From Sphingobacterium sp. ML3W (GTDB lineage: Bacteria; Bacteroidota; Bacteroidia; Sphingobacteriales; Sphingobacteriaceae): DNA of 64,000 nt. The notes beneath the pieces were generated by a model, which made no database searches, had not been told where the DNA came from, and was given only the letters and a program-made list of their open reading frames with translations. Shown one piece after another: positions 16,513-24,562 of the stretch. How positions within the stretch are numbered: the first letter of the stretch is position 1; the number at the start of each line of letters is the position of its first letter. A program made the translations under genes and the position numbers. Location of the stretch: the NCBI RefSeq assembly GCF_000747525.1, contig NZ_CP009278.1, positions 930,001-994,000 on the forward strand. The letters run 5' to 3'.

Positions 16513-17331
16513 ATGAAGCCCATGAGTAATTTTTACGAACATATTTATCAAAAACAATTAGAGGTATTTGAGATGCCCTCCAATAAAAAAATTTCGGGTT
16601 GGGCAGTTGGTATCCTAGACTTGTTGTTTCCGGAGCGTAATGCTGGAAGTATAAAATCTGTAGAAGGAGTTCAACTTGCTTTTCAACAAGCTGAAATCGA
16701 ACTGGAACAGTTGTTGAGTAAATCTAAGGCTTGTGAAGCATGCGATCATTATCGAGTTGCCCATAGTTTTTTTCAATCTTTACCCCAACTCTATGAATTG
16801 ATGTGCTCGGATGCCGATGCTTTGATTTCGGGCGATCCAGCAGCAAAGAATCAGCGGGAAGTAATTAGAACATATCCCGGTTTTTTTGCCGTTAGTATCT
16901 TTAGGATAGCAAATAGTCTTTATCGACTTGGAGTCCCCTTAATTCCACGAATTTTAACGGAACACGCACATTCGAAGACAGGTATCGATATTCATCCTGG
17001 AGCGACCATTGGACACCATTTGTATATCGATCATGGTACAGGCTTAGTGGTTGGGGAGACTTGCGTTATCGGTAATTATGTAAAACTGTATCAGGGGGTC
17101 ACACTAGGGGCATTAAGTGTGGAGAAAATCTTATCTGATGTGAAAAGGCACCCTACAATTGAAGATCATACGATTATTTATGCAGGAGCAACGATATTGG
17201 GGGGAGAGACTATCGTAGGGCATCATTCAATAATCGGTGGAAATGTTTGGTTGACTAATTCAGTCGAACCCTATACCACCGTTTATCACCAAGCAAATGC
17301 TAAATTTATAGATTCCAAACCTTTAATCTAA
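16513..17331 (+). CDS. cysE: Serine O-acetyltransferase
   Basis: 272 residues with the helical N-terminal domain of serine acetyltransferases (about 1-150) and a left-handed beta-helix of hexapeptide repeats (about 155-260), containing D-I-H-P-G-A-T-I-G-H-H and D-H-G-T-G-L-V-V-G-E-T. It acetylates L-serine to O-acetylserine, the acceptor for sulfide. The ATG at 16522 is an alternative start and has the better-spaced purine-rich box. cysM follows after 2 bases, so both cysteine steps are made together, a classical pair that can form the cysteine synthase complex. Confidence 0.95.
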   Translation: MKPMSNFYEHIYQKQLEVFEMPSNKKISGWAVGILDLLFPERNAGSIKSVEGVQLAFQQAEIELEQLLSKSKACEACDHYRVAHSFFQSLPQLYELMCSDADALISGDPAAKNQREVIRTYPGFFAVSIFRIANSLYRLGVPLIPRILTEHAHSKTGIDIHPGATIGHHLYIDHGTGLVVGETCVIGNYVKLYQGVTLGALSVEKILSDVKRHPTIEDHTIIYAGATILGGETIVGHHSIIGGNVWLTNSVEPYTTVYHQANAKFIDSKPLI

Positions 17332-17333
17332 AT

Positions 17334-18206
17334 ATGGGAAATATCATTGATACAATTGGAAATACACCATTGGTTGAAATTACAAAATTCCACGCCAATA
17401 AAAAGGTGAAAATTTATGCTAAAATGGAGGGGAATAATCCTGCTGGTAGTGTAAAAGACCGAGCTGCATTGAATATGATTCGATCGGCAATGGAAAGAGG
17501 TGAAATTACAAAAAACACCAAATTAATTGAAGCAACAAGTGGTAATACTGGAATTGCATTAGCAATGATTGCTGGAATGTATGGACTGCATTTGGAATTA
17601 GTGATGCCAATAACGTCAACCCGGGAACGAACGCTTACCATGGAAGCATTTGGTGCAGAGGTTACTTTATTGGACACCATGGAAATATGTCGTGATTATG
17701 CCGAAGAGAAAGCTGCTTCTGAAGGTTATTTTATCTTGAATCAATTTGCTAATCCTGATAATTACCAAGCGCATATTAAGACTACAGGTCCCGAAATTTG
17801 GCGTGACACTGAAGGGAAAATTACCCACTTTGTGAGCGCAATGGGTACAACTGGTACCATTATGGGGAATTCCATTTATTTGAAAGATAGAAACCCTGTC
17901 ATTCAGATTGTGGGTTGTCAACCAACAGCGGAATCTTCAATTCCTGGCATACGTCGTTGGCCAGAAGAGTATTTACCTAAAATATTTGATCCTTCTCGTG
18001 TCGACCGTATTATTGATATTTCACAAAAAGAATCTACTGAGATGGCGCGCGCATTAGTCAAAAAAGAAGGTGTTTTTGCTGGGATGAGTACCGGAGGAGC
18101 ATTTGCTGCTGCCTTAAAAATAGCGAATGAGATTGAAGAGGGTGTGATTGTGTTCATTGCTTGTGATCGCGGTGATCGTTATTTAAGCTCAGACCTATTC
18201 GCTTAA
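17334..18206 (+). CDS. cysM: Cysteine synthase B (O-acetylserine sulfhydrylase)
   Basis: 290 residues, CysM length rather than the longer CysK. The PLP lysine is in N-P-A-G-S-V-K-D-R (Lys41), and the phosphate loop is S-G-N-T-G-I-A. It converts O-acetylserine and sulfide (or thiosulfate) to cysteine. The gene is last in the cysE operon and is followed by a terminator. The short C-terminus and K-D-R-A-A-L context favour the B isozyme. Confidence 0.93.
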   Translation: MGNIIDTIGNTPLVEITKFHANKKVKIYAKMEGNNPAGSVKDRAALNMIRSAMERGEITKNTKLIEATSGNTGIALAMIAGMYGLHLELVMPITSTRERTLTMEAFGAEVTLLDTMEICRDYAEEKAASEGYFILNQFANPDNYQAHIKTTGPEIWRDTEGKITHFVSAMGTTGTIMGNSIYLKDRNPVIQIVGCQPTAESSIPGIRRWPEEYLPKIFDPSRVDRIIDISQKESTEMARALVKKEGVFAGMSTGGAFAAALKIANEIEEGVIVFIACDRGDRYLSSDLFA

Positions 18207-18225
18207 ATTTACCTTATATTATATT

Positions 18226-18262
18226 AAAAAAGAGCTGTTCACATATGAATAGCTCTTTTTTT
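18226..18262 (+). terminator. cysM terminator
   Basis: Stem of A-tract plus GAGCT pairing with AGCTC plus T-tract, extended by three inner pairs and one G-T; 6-base loop, then T run. Confidence 0.85.
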
Positions 18263-18663
18263 GTGGATAATTTATATGAGATGAATATATCGGCAGTCTA
18301 TAGTTAAAGATGTAATGCAGGTTATATGCTTGTATTACAATTCGTTTGTTATAAACCGGTTTTGGTTTTCCACAATGTGAATCCATAATGTGGAAAACTG
18401 TATAAGTGACTCTGATAGTTATCCACATTAATTATACACTATGTTAATAATTATTTTAAAACATGTATTATATAACTTGTTGTTTATGAGTGAATAATAC
18501 GTTGTTTTAATGTGTAATTATTTTTTGTGAAATAAGTATTCCACATTTTAAAGAAGAGTATATGTTTATTTAATTTATGCTAAGGTGTAATTTAAGTAAC
18601 TCGTTAATATTAGGATATAGTAACCATAATACGACTTTCGTTTTTGAATTCTACACAATTTGC

Positions 18664-18697
18664 AACAGTTATTAACATAAAAATGTTAATAACTGTT
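18664..18697. repeat. Perfect 15-bp inverted repeat upstream of susC
   Basis: Arms 18664-18678 and 18683-18697 are exact reverse complements around AAAA. There is no T-tract, so it is not a terminator. It could be a regulator site for the SusC/SusD genes or part of the origin-like region. Confidence 0.8.
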
Positions 18698-18984
18698 ATC
18701 GTAACCGCTATGATACAATTGATTTAAGTTTCCTTTTAATTATTTAATTGAATATCAAGTAGTTGCTTTATTATTTCTAAGGTTTTATATTTTCTTTTTT
18801 AGATTCAGACAATTTCATTTATCTTAGATTGTGTACATAATACAATCTTAGTGTTATGTATACATCACCAATTTAAACCATTGAATCAAAGACATATACA
18901 GTCTATTGTTATATAGTATGACCTATTTCGGCTGTCTGTGCTTTTATTTAGTTATCAATTATTTTTAAACCAAACCTAGAAATT

Positions 18985-21900
18985 ATGAGTAATCTTAATT
19001 TAAGTCAATGTCATTGGAAAAAGGCTTTTTGGATGGGAGCAATAGTCTCTTTATCTACGATTTGCCAATCTCCGGTGCTTGCAAATGCTAAGGGAGGAAC
19101 CCTTATGATGTTAGCACAAGAGAAAATCTCTGTTCAGGGTATTGTTACCAACTCTGATGATGGCTCTCCAATAGCTGGAGTGACCGTTTCGGTAATCGGT
19201 ACCACTATTGCTGCAAAGACTAACCAACAGGGGGAGTATGTGTTAGCAAATGTTCCTAGTAATGGGAAGATAAGTTTCCGTATGGTTGGTATGACATCAA
19301 CGGATGAAGATGTAAAGGGGAGAACCCGTATCATGGTAAGCTTAGCAAATTCTAATTCAAATTTAGATGAGGTCGTGGTGGTTGGGTATGGCGTTCAGAA
19401 AAAAGAAACTGTGACAGGATCCGTTGTTTCTGTAAAAGGTACTGAGCTATCAAAATCACCCGCCTTAAATGTTTCTAACTCGTTAGCAGGACGTGTACCA
19501 GGGGTTATTGCTACGAATGGCTCTGCAGAGCCAGGATATGATGGGTCTAGCATTCGTATACGTGGAACCAATACGTTAGGAAACTCAAGTCCTCTTATTG
19601 TTATTGATGGAATTCCTGCACGTGAAGGTGGTTTTGAACGCTTAAACCCAGCTGATATTGATAACATCTCTATCTTAAAAGATGCTTCTGCAGCTATTTA
19701 TGGAGCTCGGGCTGCAAATGGTGTCATCCTTGTTACCACTAAACGAGGAGCAGAGGGAAAACCTAAATTATCTTACAATTTTAATAAAGGATTTTCGCAA
19801 CCTACTGTTATTCCAAAGCTGGCAGATGCAGCTGAATATGCTGAAATGCGAAATGAGTTGGAGATCTATAAACTCAATGTTTCAGAATGGGCTGATGCAC
19901 AAAATGCATTTAATACAACAGGGAACTATATCCGACCGGATAAAACGACTATTTCTGCACCTTTTACACCAGAGGATATCCGACTCTTAAAAGATGGAAG
20001 TGATCCATGGGGGCATCCAAATACAGATTGGTATGGTGAGACCTTAAAAGATTGGTCACCTCAAGAAAAGCATAATCTGCAGATCTCAGGTGGTAACGAG
20101 AATGTTAAATATTTAACTTCAATTGGGTATCAAAATCAAGATGCTTTTTATAAAAAATCAGCAACAGGTTACAAGCAATATGATCTGAGAATTAATTTGG
20201 ATGCAAAAATCAGCAAATACATTACCACCAAATTTGGAGTCTTAGGGCGTCAGGAAAATCGTAGTTTCCCAACTAAGTCGTCAGGAACTATCTTTAGAAT
20301 GTTAATGCGCGGGAATCCGACTGAACCTGCTTACTGGCCAAATGGTAAGCCTGGACCGGATATCGAGTACGGTGAAAATCCAGTTGTAATTACGACTAAT
20401 GAGACTGGTTATGAGCGCGATAAGCGATATTACTTTCAAACTAATGGTCAAATCGATATCACGATTCCATGGGTTGAAGGACTTAAGTTTTCTGGAAATG
20501 CAGCGGTCGACAAGTATATAAAAAAGATCAAACGTTGGGAAACACCTTGGTACCTTTATACTTGGCAAGGTGCCTATGAGGCCGATGGAGTGACTCCACA
20601 ATTAGTTCCTGGTAAACGTGGACCTGCGGACCCAAGACTTAATCAATCTGATGAAGATCAGCTAAATATTTTATTGGGCGGTGTGCTGACTTATGATAAA
20701 GTTATTGGTGACCATACTTTTAACGTATTGGCAGGGGTGAACAGAGAAACCATTCAAAATGATAATTTTTCAGCATATCGTAGGTATTTCTTATCCGATA
20801 ATATTGATTATCTATTTGCTGGTGGGGATGTGGAAAAGAATAATGATGGTTCTGCTTGGGAGCGTGCCAGATTAAATTATTTTGGTCGTTTTAATTACAA
20901 TTATAAATCTAAGTATATCGCAGAATTACTATGGCGGTATGACGGTTCGTATATGTTCCCAGAAAATACACGTTATGGATTTTTTCCTGGAGCAATGTTA
21001 GGTTGGGTAGCTTCAGAAGAAACATTTTGGAAAGACAATATAAAAGCAATTAATTATTTCAAAGTTCGAGCATCATATGGTCAGATGGGAAATGATAACG
21101 TAGAGTATGATGATGTACTTAAAGAATATCAATATTTTTCTACTTATGGTTTTGGATCTTATGTGATTGGTGATGAAGTTGTAAAAACGCTTTCAGAGAG
21201 TCGCGTGCCTAATAAATTTATTACTTGGGAGGTATCTAATAATTACAACTTCGGAATTGACGCACAATTTCTTGGTGGTAAAATAAATTTTGAATTTGAT
21301 GTCTTTAAAAATAGTAGAAATTCTATTCTGTGGTTAAGAAATGCTTCGATACCACAAAGTACAGGTATGAAATTGCCAGCTGAAAATATTGGGAAGGTTG
21401 ATAATAAAGGTTGGGAGTTTAATTTAGGATATCGCGATCAAAAAGGAGATTGGGGTTACAGTGCTTCCATTAATGGAGGTTATGCTAAAAATAAAATTAT
21501 CTTTTGGGATGAAGCTCCTGGAGCCCCAGATTGGCAAAAATCAACAGGTCGTGTAATAAATTCTCAACTGTATTATCAATATGATGGCATATTTAAGAAC
21601 CAAGCGGAAATTGATGCCAATACCCTCGATTATTCCGATATTAATAAAAACCTCAGACCTGGGGATATGAAATACAAGGATTATGACGGTGATGGTAAAA
21701 TTACAGGTGATGATCGTGTACGGTCAGATAAAAATTCAAGTCCTACATTTCAAGGAGGTTTGAATCTGGGACTTCGTTATAAGAATTTTGATTTATCCGT
21801 ATTATTTCAAGGAGCTACAGGAGGCGAGGTTAGGGTCGGTACAGATGAATCTGGTGCAATTGGAAACTACCTACATGAGTTTTACGAAAATAGATGGACT

Positions 21901-22206
21901 ATAGATAATCCGAGTAGTATACACCCACGTATTGCAGACCGATCAGATCAGTACTATTCTAGTGGTAACTCTTATTGGATGCATTCTAATAATTATCTCC
22001 GTTTAAAAAATGTGGAGATTGGTTATAATTTAAGTTCAAAACTTACGGAACGCTTAGGTATTTCAAGTTTTAGAGTCTATGCAAGTGGTATGAACTTATT
22101 GACCTGGTCTAAATTGAAAATGTACGATCCTGAATCGACGAATGCTATAGGACAATATTATCCGCAAGCACGATTAATCAACACGGGCATACTTTTATCT
22201 TTCTAA
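18985..22206 (+). CDS. SusC/RagA-family TonB-linked outer membrane protein
   Basis: 1073 residues. Order: signal region (1-35), carboxypeptidase-like regulatory domain (about 46-120, opening V-Q-G-I-V-T-N), then L-D-E-V-V-V-V-G-Y-G and K-K-E-T-V-T-G-S-V, the SusC plug signature, with G-T-N-T-L-G-N-S-S-P-L in the plug, then a 22-strand barrel to the end. It takes up an oligosaccharide or peptide across the outer membrane with TonB energy, together with the SusD lipoprotein 12 bases downstream. No glycosidase, sulfatase, peptidase or regulator is adjacent, so the substrate is unknown. Confidence 0.95.
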   Translation: MSNLNLSQCHWKKAFWMGAIVSLSTICQSPVLANAKGGTLMMLAQEKISVQGIVTNSDDGSPIAGVTVSVIGTTIAAKTNQQGEYVLANVPSNGKISFRMVGMTSTDEDVKGRTRIMVSLANSNSNLDEVVVVGYGVQKKETVTGSVVSVKGTELSKSPALNVSNSLAGRVPGVIATNGSAEPGYDGSSIRIRGTNTLGNSSPLIVIDGIPAREGGFERLNPADIDNISILKDASAAIYGARAANGVILVTTKRGAEGKPKLSYNFNKGFSQPTVIPKLADAAEYAEMRNELEIYKLNVSEWADAQNAFNTTGNYIRPDKTTISAPFTPEDIRLLKDGSDPWGHPNTDWYGETLKDWSPQEKHNLQISGGNENVKYLTSIGYQNQDAFYKKSATGYKQYDLRINLDAKISKYITTKFGVLGRQENRSFPTKSSGTIFRMLMRGNPTEPAYWPNGKPGPDIEYGENPVVITTNETGYERDKRYYFQTNGQIDITIPWVEGLKFSGNAAVDKYIKKIKRWETPWYLYTWQGAYEADGVTPQLVPGKRGPADPRLNQSDEDQLNILLGGVLTYDKVIGDHTFNVLAGVNRETIQNDNFSAYRRYFLSDNIDYLFAGGDVEKNNDGSAWERARLNYFGRFNYNYKSKYIAELLWRYDGSYMFPENTRYGFFPGAMLGWVASEETFWKDNIKAINYFKVRASYGQMGNDNVEYDDVLKEYQYFSTYGFGSYVIGDEVVKTLSESRVPNKFITWEVSNNYNFGIDAQFLGGKINFEFDVFKNSRNSILWLRNASIPQSTGMKLPAENIGKVDNKGWEFNLGYRDQKGDWGYSASINGGYAKNKIIFWDEAPGAPDWQKSTGRVINSQLYYQYDGIFKNQAEIDANTLDYSDINKNLRPGDMKYKDYDGDGKITGDDRVRSDKNSSPTFQGGLNLGLRYKNFDLSVLFQGATGGEVRVGTDESGAIGNYLHEFYENRWTIDNPSSIHPRIADRSDQYYSSGNSYWMHSNNYLRLKNVEIGYNLSSKLTERLGISSFRVYASGMNLLTWSKLKMYDPESTNAIGQYYPQARLINTGILLSF

Positions 22207-22218
22207 TTCGCTATTATT

Positions 22219-24105
22219 ATGAAAACAATAAAATTATTTTATATACCTATTTCGGCATTATTATTTACGGGCTTATTTACAAGCTGTAATGATGATTTTG
22301 TAAATACGAAGCCTCTTAACGAAGCACCTAAAGAATTGGTCTGGGCAGATGCAGGATTAGCACAGGCATTTGTAAATGATTTGTATAATGGGTTTGGACA
22401 AGGAGGTTTTAATGAACAAATGTTAGCCTCTTTATCTGACGAGTCTATGTTTACACACCCGGGAAGAGGAATCAACACGATTACAGAAAGTAGGTCAACG
22501 CCAACAGATCAGGGCTGGATTGTAGATTCTTACGAGTATGGAAATATGTACAAGTATATTCGAGCTGCAAATACAGCTATTGAGAATTTAAAAGAGCCTA
22601 AGTTTAGTAATGCAACGCAGGCTAAGCAAATGTTGGGAGAAGCTTATTTCTTAAGAGCCTATTATTATCAACAATTGTTACGTTTTTATGGAGCAATTCC
22701 ACTGATTACAAAAATTTATTTGTTAGAAGATACGGATTTCACAGCTGCACGAAATACTTATGAAGAATGTGTAGATTTTATCGTAAAAGATTGTGACGAG
22801 GCAGCAGCGCTGTTGCAAGATGCGGTTAAGGTTGAAGGGCGCACAAGCCAAGCGGCGGCGCAAGCATTAAAAGCGCGCGTATTAACCTATGCTGCATCTG
22901 ACCTCCATGATGTACCCACAGCAAAAGGAAAGTCTCCAACCATTGCTGCATATGGTAATTCGGAGTATCTAGGCTATGTTTCTGGTAGCCGTGTGGAGAG
23001 ATGGCAAAAAGCTAAAGCTGCGGCAAAAGTCGTATTAGATCAAACCGCTTTGGCTTATAAACTAGATTTATTAGATAGCGTAACGGCAGCAGAAGGAAAG
23101 GCAAACTACATTGCTTTAGCTATGGGAGGAAAGTCAAAGGTGAGTGAAATTGATGCTAAACGCGATTTAATTCTCGGTCGCTTTTTTAATGATTTAAAAG
23201 ATGAAGGTGGCGCTTATGTAGGACGAAATAATGGTCCTAATGGCTACCATAACTGGTCCGGTAACACCCCAACACAACTTTTAGTTGATGATTACGAGAT
23301 GTTGTCAGGTGAGAAATTTGATTGGAATAAGCCATCACACTCCTCGAATATTTATGCCAATCGTGATCCAAGATTAAGTGCTTCCATCCTCTATGATGGT
23401 GCAAATTGGAAACCTAGGACTGATGACGTGAAGGAAAGAGATCCTGCAAATCAAATCCAAACAGGACAGTATGAAGTGTTAAATGAGAAGGGGGGTAAAG
23501 TGATTCAATATGGATTGGATACCCGTAATTCTCCGGTGGAAGATTGGAATGGTAGTTATATGGGCTATTATATGCGCAAGTTTGTTGATGGGGATCCCAC
23601 GATCATAGATCAAAACTCTAGACAGCGTATACCGTGGCCAATACTTCGTTATACGGAGGTCGTGCTCAATTATGTAGAGGCTTGTATTGAATTGGGAGAA
23701 AATGATGAAGCACGCAATTGGCTCAATAAAATACGCTTCAGAGCAGGTATGCCAGCTATTCCTAAGACGGAATCGGGACAAGATTTAAAAGCGAGATACC
23801 GTAATGAAAGACGTGTAGAATTAGCGTATGAAGAACATCGCTTTTTTGATACCCGTCGTTGGATGATAGCGAAAGAAACGGTCGGAAGACCAGTGACTTA
23901 TATTAGTGTCTTTGGGTCTTTAAATACAGGGAAAAAAGTAAGTCTTTATCAATACAATACAGGTAATTACACCTATTCATATAAGGTGAATACCATAGCT
24001 CCAGGTATTGAAAATAGAAACTGGCTTGATAAAATGTATTTTATTTCTATTCATCGTGATGAAATCAATAGAAACAACAAATTAGTTCAAAATCCAGGAT
24101 ATTAA
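22219..24105 (+). CDS. SusD/RagB-family nutrient-binding outer membrane lipoprotein
   Basis: 628 residues. Lipoprotein signal with F-T-S-C (Cys23), then the SusD start region D-F-V-N-T-K-P. The helical TPR-like core contains E-A-Y-F-L-R-A-Y-Y-Y-Q-Q and the C-terminal R-N-E-R-R-V-E-L-A-Y-E-E-H-R-F-F-D segment that marks the family. It binds substrate at the cell surface and lids the SusC channel. It is the last gene of the two-gene operon. At 628 residues it is longer than the common 500-550. Confidence 0.95.
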   Translation: MKTIKLFYIPISALLFTGLFTSCNDDFVNTKPLNEAPKELVWADAGLAQAFVNDLYNGFGQGGFNEQMLASLSDESMFTHPGRGINTITESRSTPTDQGWIVDSYEYGNMYKYIRAANTAIENLKEPKFSNATQAKQMLGEAYFLRAYYYQQLLRFYGAIPLITKIYLLEDTDFTAARNTYEECVDFIVKDCDEAAALLQDAVKVEGRTSQAAAQALKARVLTYAASDLHDVPTAKGKSPTIAAYGNSEYLGYVSGSRVERWQKAKAAAKVVLDQTALAYKLDLLDSVTAAEGKANYIALAMGGKSKVSEIDAKRDLILGRFFNDLKDEGGAYVGRNNGPNGYHNWSGNTPTQLLVDDYEMLSGEKFDWNKPSHSSNIYANRDPRLSASILYDGANWKPRTDDVKERDPANQIQTGQYEVLNEKGGKVIQYGLDTRNSPVEDWNGSYMGYYMRKFVDGDPTIIDQNSRQRIPWPILRYTEVVLNYVEACIELGENDEARNWLNKIRFRAGMPAIPKTESGQDLKARYRNERRVELAYEEHRFFDTRRWMIAKETVGRPVTYISVFGSLNTGKKVSLYQYNTGNYTYSYKVNTIAPGIENRNWLDKMYFISIHRDEINRNNKLVQNPGY

Positions 24106-24128
24106 TTTCAAAATCAGGCTATATAGCT

Positions 24129-24204
24129 AAAGGGGGTATTTCAAATTATAGGTAAAGTTCTCAATGTATGGATTTGCTTAAATATTTGAAGTTCCCCCTT
24201 TTTA
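24129..24204 (+). terminator. Probable terminator after susD
   Basis: AAAGGGGG at 24129-24136 pairs with CCCCCTTT at 24194-24201, extended inward with mismatches by ATTTCAAAT pairing with ATTTGAA; the loop is large (about 36 bases). A T-run follows. Confidence 0.6.
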
Positions 24205-24210
24205 TTGATG

Positions 24211-24501
24211 TTAGTAGAGGTAAGTGCGGACCAATTGTTCCCATTCTTCATCTAAGGAACCTTTAAATTCAGTTTTTTTTGCACGGTTATACCAATATTG
24301 TGCATTCCATAGGTCTTTTTCTTTACGATGGAGGTATGCATGAATATGTGCAGATTTAGAATCCTGTAGATGATCGATAAGATCATGGGCTTTTTGCCAA
24401 TCTCCTTTTTTATCCCACCATAAGGATTCTAACCATACCGATAGCTCAGCAGGAGGGAGAGCCATAGCTGTAGAGGATGAAAATTTTTCGAATGTTAACA
24501 T
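24211..24501 (-). CDS. Conserved small protein of unknown function
   Basis: 96 residues, rich in Trp and His, helical, no signal peptide. The central motif A-H-I-H-A-Y-L-H-R-K-E-x-D-L-W-N-A-x-Y-W-Y-N-R-A is one I recognise from conserved hypothetical proteins of both Proteobacteria and Bacteroidota, where the spacing W-x-x-A-H-D-L-I-x-x-L also holds. The layout resembles one TPR-like helical hairpin. Function is unknown. It reads in the same direction as tex and lies downstream of it, separated by the tex terminator. Confidence 0.75.
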   Translation of the reverse strand: MLTFEKFSSSTAMALPPAELSVWLESLWWDKKGDWQKAHDLIDHLQDSKSAHIHAYLHRKEKDLWNAQYWYNRAKKTEFKGSLDEEWEQLVRTYLY

Positions 24502-24526
24502 GATTCTAAAATAATTAATTTTGCCA

Positions 24527-24559
24527 TAAAAAAGGGTGATTATTTAATAATCACCCTTT
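24527..24559 (-). terminator. tex terminator
   Basis: Perfect 12-bp stem (24531-24542 with 24548-24559) with an A-run on the left, which is a T-run on the minus strand, directly after the tex stop. Confidence 0.9.
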
Positions 24560-24562
24560 TGT

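Larger units (their letters stand above)
18207..18984. other. 778-base AT-rich gap with DnaA-box-like cluster (candidate origin-like region)
   Basis: No ORF worth calling. Two perfect DnaA-box sequences (TTATCCACA type) lie at 18262-18270 (minus) and 18419-18427 (plus). One-mismatch copies lie at 18366-18374 (plus) and 18390-18398 (minus), and a two-mismatch copy at 18537-18545. Right of them is a very AT-rich stretch of about 230 bases, as in a DNA unwinding element. Further right are a 15-bp perfect dyad (18664-18697) and small dyads near 18826-18848 and 18856. The region also serves as upstream region of susC. Origin function is a hypothesis. Confidence 0.4.
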
